Source of the DNA: Streptomyces katrae
Lineage (GTDB): Bacteria; Actinomycetota; Actinomycetes; Streptomycetales; Streptomycetaceae
Reading direction: 5' to 3'
NCBI RefSeq assembly: GCF_000966975.1
Contig: NZ_JZWV01001234.1
Coordinates: 1 to 5,309 of the forward strand
DNA: 5,309 bases
This document shows, piece by piece, positions 1 through 5,309 of the stretch. The notes under the pieces are model-generated. The model was given only the letters and a program-made list of their open reading frames with translations, was not told the DNA's origin and did not search any database. Both the position numbers and the translations under genes were made by a program. The first letter of the stretch is position 1, and each line of letters opens with the position of its first letter.

Positions 1-262
1 CCGCCGTCCCCCCTGTGTCCGGCTCCTGCGCCGTGCCCTCCGGACCCTCCGGCGTGCCCGCGGTGACGATGCGGACGGCCTCCGCCAGCGCCCGGGTCAC
101 GGCGTCGGCCAGGGAGGCGTCGTCGGCCCGCAGGTCGGCGCCGCGCAGCCAGAGGGTCGGGGCGGGGCGGGGCCCCCGGGCGCGGTCGGCGGCCAAGGCG
201 GCGAGGGCGGTGGTGCGGCCGGTGCCGGGGTCGCCGACGAGGCCGAGGACGAGGTCCTGCCC
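1..262 (-). other. P-loop NTPase domain segment in the second frame, cut by the window edge
   Basis: Reading the minus strand from 262 gives 87 residues beginning GQDLVLGLVGDPGTGRTTALA. The Walker A motif GDPGTGRT is encoded at 212-235; its usual Lys is Arg. The next strand, APTLWLRGADLR, and the helix DDASLADAVTRALAEAV fit the start of an AAA/STAND-type NTPase. The last residues, from about TAGTPEGPEG, look like a flexible Gly/Pro-rich insertion. G or C in the third codon position throughout supports this frame over the others. The Walker B and sensor regions are beyond the window. No start codon of its own is visible, so it most likely belongs to the gene starting at 1020. Confidence 0.6.
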
Positions 263-1020
263 GGCGCGGTGGCGGCGGCCGCGCGCAGGGGGACGGCGAA
301 GTTGCCGGAGCGCCGCTCCGCCGTGAGAGCGGTGCCCAGCACCGCGAGCACCGCTCCGGTCTCGGCGTCGAGGACCGGGCCGCCGCAGGCCTCGCCGCCC
401 AGCCGGAGGGCGTCCCGGCCGTCCGTGCCGATCGCCAGCTCCACGGTGGCGGGCAGCAGCAGCCGGCGGCCGGCCGCGGCGTAGCCGGCCTCCGCGCCCG
501 CCCCGAGCACCCGCGCCTGGCGCCAGCCCCGCGCGGGGAGGCGTACGTACGTTCCCGAAGGGATGGTCCCGCGCACGGACACCGGAAGCGGCCGCATCCC
601 GAGCCCGTCGCTCGGTACCAGTGCGAGCCCGAGCTCGGGCAGGGCGATGATCTCGGCGGCGTCGGTCCGCCAGGTCCGCTCGCCGTCCGGCGCGTGCAGC
701 ACGACCCGTTCCAGGCCTTCGACGGCCTCGTGGCCGGTCACCACGGTCCCCCGGTCGTCGGCCACGAAGCCGCTGCCGCAGGCCCGTCCGGCCGGGTCGC
801 GGATCGTGACGAGCCGCGCGGGCTCGGCGGGCTCCGCGGATCCCGGAAACTCCCCGGATGCCGGGTACTCCCCGGATCCCGGGTACTCCCCGGGTCCCGG
901 GCGCTCCGCGCATCCGCGCCGCTCCCCGGGTCCGGCGTGCACCGCGGCCCCCCAGGGTGCCGCCCCGGCCACCCCGGCCGCTCCGGCGCCCCTCGCACCA
1001 CCTGTGACCTCGTCCGACAA
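97..1020 (-). CDS. trypsin-like (chymotrypsin-fold) domain protein, N-terminal part of the frameshifted gene
   Basis: The open frame gives 307 residues, of which about 1-250 are believable. Residues 1-67 are a Gly/Pro/Glu-rich segment with hexapeptide repeats (GEYPGS, GEYPAS, GEFPGS). Residues 69-250 look like a trypsin-like barrel: RLVTIRDPAGRACGSGFVAD, the His motif VVTGHEAVEG (His97), strand LGLALV (130-135), and GGEACGGPVLDAETGAVLAVLGTAL (208-232), where Cys212 stands at the place of the catalytic Ser of GDSGGP. It ends with NFAVPLRAAAA (240-250), a usual end of this domain. The Asp of the usual DLALL-like motif is replaced by Gly131. No signal peptide is seen, so it is probably cytoplasmic. 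The start is TTG, with GGGGGAG 11 bases upstream; it is the first start after an in-frame stop, but GTG at codon 17 is possible. Residues 251-307 are probably out-of-frame translation. Confidence 0.6.
   Translation of the reverse strand: MSDEVTGGARGAGAAGVAGAAPWGAAVHAGPGERRGCAERPGPGEYPGSGEYPASGEFPGSAEPAEPARLVTIRDPAGRACGSGFVADDRGTVVTGHEAVEGLERVVLHAPDGERTWRTDAAEIIALPELGLALVPSDGLGMRPLPVSVRGTIPSGTYVRLPARGWRQARVLGAGAEAGYAAAGRRLLLPATVELAIGTDGRDALRLGGEACGGPVLDAETGAVLAVLGTALTAERRSGNFAVPLRAAAATAPGRTSSSASSATPAPAAPPPSPPWPPTAPGGPAPPRPSGCAAPTCGPTTPPWPTP
825..914 (-). repeat. 18-bp tandem repeat, five units, coding for a Pro/Gly-rich hexapeptide repeat
   Basis: Units at 825-842, 843-860, 861-878, 879-896 and 897-914 follow the pattern ccgggtactccccggatc. 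The middle three are very similar and the outer two diverged. The 18-bp period keeps the reading frame, and each unit adds six residues of the type GEYPGS in the linker before the trypsin-like domain. Unit number could vary between strains without a frameshift. Confidence 0.75.
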
Positions 1021-1038
1021 CGCCGCACCACTCCCCCG

Positions 1039-1053
1039 CCACGGGACCCGTGG
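1039..1053. promoter_or_regulatory. short perfect palindrome upstream of the protease-NTPase gene, possible operator
   Basis: CCACGGG and CCCGTGG flank a single central base, giving a perfect 7-bp inverted repeat that ends 18 bases before the TTG start at 1020. The 8-base palindrome GTCATGAC (1053-1060) abuts it. Dyads just upstream of a start are typical operator positions, but no promoter can be fixed. The best -10-like hexamer (TACCGT, about 1059-1064 on the minus strand) has only a poor -35 partner. Treat as a candidate. Confidence 0.3.
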
Positions 1054-1124
1054 TCATGACGGTAGGCAAGTGAAGATCGGGACGAAAAGCGCGCGGGCCG
1101 AAAGCGCCCCCTTGCGCTCCCTCC

Positions 1125-1157
1125 ATTCACTCCGAGCGCCTGCTCGGTCGGGTGAAT
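1125..1157. repeat. 33-base compound inverted repeat between truB and the protease-NTPase gene
   Basis: The outer arms ATTCAC (1125-1130) and GTGAAT (1152-1157) enclose inner arms CCGAGC (1132-1137) and GCTCGG (1142-1147) around the loop GCCT. An alternative register pairs CCGA (1132-1135) with TCGG (1148-1151), extending the outer stem with one bulge. It sits beyond the truB terminator and about 105 bases before the start of the next minus-strand gene. It could be an operator, a leader hairpin or a second terminator; the sequence does not decide. Confidence 0.5.
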
Positions 1158-1196
1158 ATCGGGCTCCGGGTGGATAGAGACCTACCCGAGGGGGTC

Positions 1197-1238
1197 GTGG
1201 AGCGGTGAGCGGCACTCCTTGTGCGCTCACCGCTCCAC
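1197..1238 (-). terminator. strong hairpin terminator after truB
   Basis: The arms GTGGAGCGGTGAGCG (1197-1211) and CGCTCACCGCTCCAC (1224-1238) are perfectly complementary over 15 bp. Past one bulged base (1212), CAC (1213-1215) can also pair with GTG (1221-1223), closing a five-base loop. The hairpin lies 32 bases past the truB stop. There is no T-run on either side, so it is a U-less hairpin and could work in both directions. It probably ends the operon transcript and insulates the following gene. Confidence 0.85.
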
Positions 1239-1270
1239 ATCAGAAGCAGAGCCTCCCGGAAGGGACCGGC

Positions 1271-2179
1271 TCAGACGAAGACCGCCAGGGACTTCGCCTT
1301 GCCGCCCTTGCTCTCCACGAGCCCCAGCAGCTGTCCCTGCGGGCCGTAGACGGCGACGGTGCGGCCGTCCTGGTACTCGTCCGGCATCTCGATCCGCACG
1401 CCGTTGGCGAGCAGCGAGGCCCGCCGCGCGTCCAGGTCCCAGCGTGCGAACGCGGCCGCGGCCGCCTCGCCGATCGGCATGACGGTCAGCTCCTCCTGGA
1501 GCTGGTCCAGCGTGCGCGCCTTGTCGAGCTTGTACGGGCCCACCCGCGTGCGCCGCAGCGCCGTGAGGTGGCCGCCGACGCCCAGGTCGGCGCCCAGGTC
1601 GCGGGCGAGGGCCCGGATGTAGGTACCGCTGGAGCAGACGACGGAGACGACCAGGTCGACGACCTTGGTGCCGTCCTCGGCCTCCGCCTCCCGCATGTCG
1701 TACACCTGGAACGAGGAGATGGTCACCGGGCGGGCCGGGATCTCGAAGTCCTCGCCGTCGCGGGCGCGCTTGTAGGAGCGCACGCCCTTGATCTTGATGG
1801 CGCTGACCTTGGACGGGACCTGCATGATGTCGCCGGTCAGCTTGGCGATCCCCGCGTCCACGGCTTCCCGGGTGACCCCGGAGGCGTCCGTGGACCCGGT
1901 GATCTCGCCTTCGGCGTCGTCCGTGAGGGTGTACTGCCCGAGGCGGATCGTCCCGAGGTACTCCTTCTCGGTCAGCGCGAGGTGGCCGAGGAGCTTGGTG
2001 GCCTTCTCGACGCCGAGGACGAGGACGCCCGTCGCCATGGGGTCGAGGGTGCCGGCGTGGCCGACGCGGCGGGTCTTGGCGATCCCGCGCATCTTGGCGA
2101 CCACGTCGTGCGAAGTGAAGCCGGACGGCTTGTCGACGATGACAAGGCCGTCCGGAGTCTTCCCTGCGTTGGTGCTCAT
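1271..2179 (-). CDS. truB: tRNA pseudouridine(55) synthase TruB
   Basis: TruB isomerises uridine 55 in the T-psi-C loop of tRNAs and also acts as a tRNA chaperone. The 302-residue protein has the family motifs in order: GLVIVDKPSGFTSHDVV (11-27), the catalytic motif RVGHAGTLDPMATGVL (38-53) with catalytic Asp46, KEYLGTIRLG (72-81), the KVSAIKIKGVRSYKRAR segment (124-140) with the conserved Tyr136, and the CSSGTYIRALARDLG motif (182-196) with conserved Arg189. A short TruB C-terminal/PUA-like domain (about 240-302) follows, ending in VAVYGPQGQLLGLVE and a hydrophobic tail. The length is normal for actinobacteria. The ATG start overlaps the rbfA stop (ATGA), and with only a weak GAGG about 13 bases upstream, translation probably depends on coupling. 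A strong hairpin follows the stop by about 32 bases. Confidence 0.97.
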   Translation of the reverse strand: MSTNAGKTPDGLVIVDKPSGFTSHDVVAKMRGIAKTRRVGHAGTLDPMATGVLVLGVEKATKLLGHLALTEKEYLGTIRLGQYTLTDDAEGEITGSTDASGVTREAVDAGIAKLTGDIMQVPSKVSAIKIKGVRSYKRARDGEDFEIPARPVTISSFQVYDMREAEAEDGTKVVDLVVSVVCSSGTYIRALARDLGADLGVGGHLTALRRTRVGPYKLDKARTLDQLQEELTVMPIGEAAAAAFARWDLDARRASLLANGVRIEMPDEYQDGRTVAVYGPQGQLLGLVESKGGKAKSLAVFV

Positions 2180-2625
2180 TCGGCGGCTGCGTCCTCGTCG
2201 TCCTCGCCGGGCTTCTTGTACGGGTCGGCCTCACCGGCGTACTGCGCGCCGGAGGAGACCTCGCGCACCTGGGCGTCGGAGGCGCGCGCCTTGTCGAGGA
2301 GGTCCTCGATGGTCTTGGCGTTCTCCGGGAGGGCGTCCGCCACGAAGGTCAGGGTGGGCGTGAACTTGGTCCCCGCCGCCCGGCCGACCGCGGAGCGCAG
2401 TACGCCCTTGGCGCTCTCCAGGCCCGCTGCCGCGCTGGCCCGGTCCTCGTCGTCGCCGTAGACCGTGTAGAAGACCGTGGCCTCCCGCAGGTCGCCGGTG
2501 ACCCGGGTGTCGGTGATCGTCACGTGCGTGCCGAGGCGGGGGTCCTTGACTCCACGCTGCAGCTTCTGCGCCACCACCTCCCGGATGAGGTCCGCCAGCT
2601 TCTTCGCCCGCGCATTGTCGGCCAC
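2176..2625 (-). CDS. rbfA: 30S ribosome-binding factor RbfA
   Basis: RbfA binds the 30S subunit and is needed for late 16S rRNA processing and cold adaptation. The 149-residue protein has the RbfA single type II KH-like domain. Helix 1 is ARAKKLADLIREVVAQKLQ (residues 5-23), then the conserved KDPRLG at 27-32, strands VTITDTRVTGD and ATVFYTVYGD, a helix broken at RAAG (82-85), a strand TPTLTFVAD (89-97) and the last helix KTIEDLLDKAR. The acidic tail EDDEDAAAE is typical of actinobacterial forms. I chose the GTG at 2625 because a strong Shine-Dalgarno, GAAGGAG, lies 8 bases upstream. An in-frame TTG at 2658, directly after the previous stop, would add 11 unlike residues (LVCKEEGDGP). The stop overlaps the truB start by ATGA, implying translational coupling. 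Confidence 0.96.
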   Translation of the reverse strand: MADNARAKKLADLIREVVAQKLQRGVKDPRLGTHVTITDTRVTGDLREATVFYTVYGDDEDRASAAAGLESAKGVLRSAVGRAAGTKFTPTLTFVADALPENAKTIEDLLDKARASDAQVREVSSGAQYAGEADPYKKPGEDDEDAAAE

Positions 2626-2633
2626 TGGTCCGT

Positions 2634-2640
2634 CTCCTTC
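2634..2640 (-). promoter_or_regulatory. Shine-Dalgarno of rbfA (decides the GTG start)
   Basis: On the minus strand the sequence is GAAGGAG, an excellent match to the anti-Shine-Dalgarno, with an 8-base spacer to the GTG at 2625. It is the best ribosome-binding site among the three complete translation genes in the window and argues against the upstream in-frame TTG at 2658. Confidence 0.85.
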
Positions 2641-2658
2641 TTCCTTGCAGACAAGCAA

Positions 2659-2952
2659 TCAGTCTTCATCACCGTGGAACCGCCGTCTCACGGACAGCAG
2701 CTCCACTTCCGGACGCGCCGCGACCAGCCGCTCACAGCGGTCCAGTACGTCCGATACGAACCCCGCGTCCCCGCTCACCAGGGCGACCCCTATACGGGCC
2801 CTGCGGTGCAGGTCCTGGTCGCCCACCTCGGCCGCGCTCACGGAGAACTTGCGCTGGAGCTCGGCGACGATGGGCCGGACGACGGAGCGTTTCTCCTTCA
2901 ACGAATGGACGTCGCCGAGGAGCAGATCGAAGGACAGAGTCCCCACGTACAT
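2659..2952 (-). CDS. ylxP: DUF503 (YlxP-like) family protein
   Basis: This 97-residue protein matches the DUF503 family as I know it: an N-terminal beta strand MYVGTLSFDLLL, the conserved LKEKRSVVRPIV segment at 18-29, then AEVGDQDLHRRARIGVALVSGD and a C-terminal strand VELLSVRRR. The family is a small alpha/beta fold of unclear function. In Bacillus the homologue YlxP is encoded at the same place, between infB and rbfA, which suggests a role linked to translation or ribosome maturation (inference from context). The ATG at 2952 is chosen because the family begins with this MYVG-type sequence. The Shine-Dalgarno in front is weak, with only a GGA in ccggaactgc. It follows infB by 153 bases containing a hairpin and precedes rbfA by 33 bases. 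Confidence 0.92.
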   Translation of the reverse strand: MYVGTLSFDLLLGDVHSLKEKRSVVRPIVAELQRKFSVSAAEVGDQDLHRRARIGVALVSGDAGFVSDVLDRCERLVAARPEVELLSVRRRFHGDED

Positions 2953-3036
2953 GCAGTTCCGGATATCCCGCCGGTGCGGGTTCGGTGGCCTGCCGGCCGT
3001 CGCTCGGCAGGGTCACCAGAACCGTACACGCAACGG

Positions 3037-3075
3037 CCGGGGCCGATCGACGGATATTCCGCCGACCGGCCCCGG
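3037..3075 (-). terminator. long hairpin after infB, probable U-less terminator
   Basis: The arms at 3037-3054 and 3058-3075 surround a three-base loop. On the plus strand two positions mismatch (3046/3066 and 3050/3062). On the minus-strand RNA both become G-U wobbles, giving an uninterrupted 18-bp stem with an AUA loop. The strand bias and the position 31 bases after the infB stop codon point to termination of infB transcription. No U-tract follows, which is common for Streptomyces terminators. It could instead be a partial terminator or an mRNA 3'-end stabiliser, because the downstream genes are normally cotranscribed with infB. Confidence 0.7.
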
Positions 3076-3105
3076 TGTTACGACACGGTGCGAACCGCCT
3101 CGCGC

Positions 3106-5309
<2,204 letters not shown>

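Larger units (their letters stand above)
1..1020 (-). pseudogene. trypsin-like domain / P-loop NTPase gene, frameshifted and incomplete at its 3' end
   Basis: The two parts look like one large gene. The frame from 1020 codes for a Pro/Gly-rich N-terminus and a trypsin-like domain up to about 271. From about 262 down to 1 the protein-like frame is a different one, reading GQDLVLGLVGDPGTGRTT and then PTLWLRGADLR, a P-loop NTPase start. The original frame continues to 97 only as Ser/Pro/Ala-rich junk, as wrong frames do in high-GC DNA. The domain order resembles actinomycete peptidase plus STAND/AAA-type ATPases, many of which carry C-terminal TPR or WD40 repeats; here the C-terminus is outside the window. 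Moving between the frames needs a -1 shift, or a deletion or insertion that is not a multiple of three. No start codon is seen in the second frame close to the switch. It may be a true pseudogene, a sequencing or assembly error in a very GC-rich tract, or a programmed shift. Confidence 0.65.

Noticed and set aside
541..551. Palindromic run cgtacgtacg
   Set aside because: It lies within the coding part of the trypsin-like domain and is short; it is probably chance in coding sequence.
563..1177. 204-residue plus-strand frame opposite the trypsin-like gene
   Set aside because: The product is low-complexity Ser/Pro/Arg-rich and mirrors the 18-bp repeat, while the minus frame contains a recognisable protease-like fold.
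1164..1190. Small hairpin with arms CGGGT and ACCCG
   Set aside because: Only a five-base core with bulges; such structures are frequent by chance at this G+C content.
1205..2461. 418-residue plus-strand open frame antisense to truB and rbfA
   Set aside because: It lies opposite two well-conserved genes, shows no recognisable motif and is rich in Gly, Asp, Val, Leu and Arg, as expected for an antisense shadow in high-GC coding DNA.
2626..2658. Upstream TTG start at 2658 for rbfA
   Set aside because: The 11 extra residues do not look like the family N-terminus, and a near-ideal Shine-Dalgarno lies within that stretch, 8 bases before the GTG at 2625.
2953..3036. Promoter for the DUF503-rbfA-truB genes
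   Set aside because: A TACGGT hexamer is present on the minus strand, but no -35-like element sits at a proper distance, so I could not support a promoter.

Overview
The window is about 70% G+C, with codons ending almost always in G or C, GTG and TTG starts, and a translation-factor gene order and protein sequences typical of Streptomyces or a close actinomycete. All convincing genes lie on the minus strand, so transcription runs from high to low coordinates.

Layout, in transcription order. (1) 5309-3106: infB, the C-terminal 733 residues of translation initiation factor IF-2. It holds the end of a Gly/Pro/Arg-rich N-terminal linker, an IF2_N module, the complete GTPase domain and the C-terminal initiator-tRNA region; the true N-terminus lies beyond the window. 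(2) 3105-2953: an intergenic region with a long hairpin (3037-3075) that looks like a U-less terminator after infB. (3) 2952-2659: a DUF503/YlxP-family small protein. (4) 2625-2176: rbfA, a ribosome-binding factor with a clear Shine-Dalgarno before a GTG start. (5) 2179-1271: truB, tRNA pseudouridine-55 synthase, overlapping rbfA by ATGA. (6) 1238-1197: a strong, nearly perfect hairpin, the likely terminator of the operon. (7) 1196-1021: a regulatory-looking gap with two further inverted repeats. (8) 1020-1: a gene outside the translation cluster. It encodes a Pro/Gly-rich tandem-repeat N-terminus, a chymotrypsin/trypsin-like domain with a Cys at the expected nucleophile position, and, in a different frame, a P-loop NTPase domain that runs off the window.

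Genes 1 to 5 are the 3' half of the conserved nusA-infB-rbfA-truB cluster and act together in initiation, 30S maturation and tRNA modification. Gene 8 is the non-housekeeping part. Its architecture resembles the protease plus STAND/AAA-type NTPase proteins common in multicellular actinomycetes, some of which are proposed conflict or signalling proteins. In this copy the protease and NTPase parts are out of frame with each other, and both carry changes at key residues, so it may be a pseudogene, hold a sequencing error, or be a non-catalytic derivative. I saw no CRISPR, tRNA, rRNA or insertion sequence.
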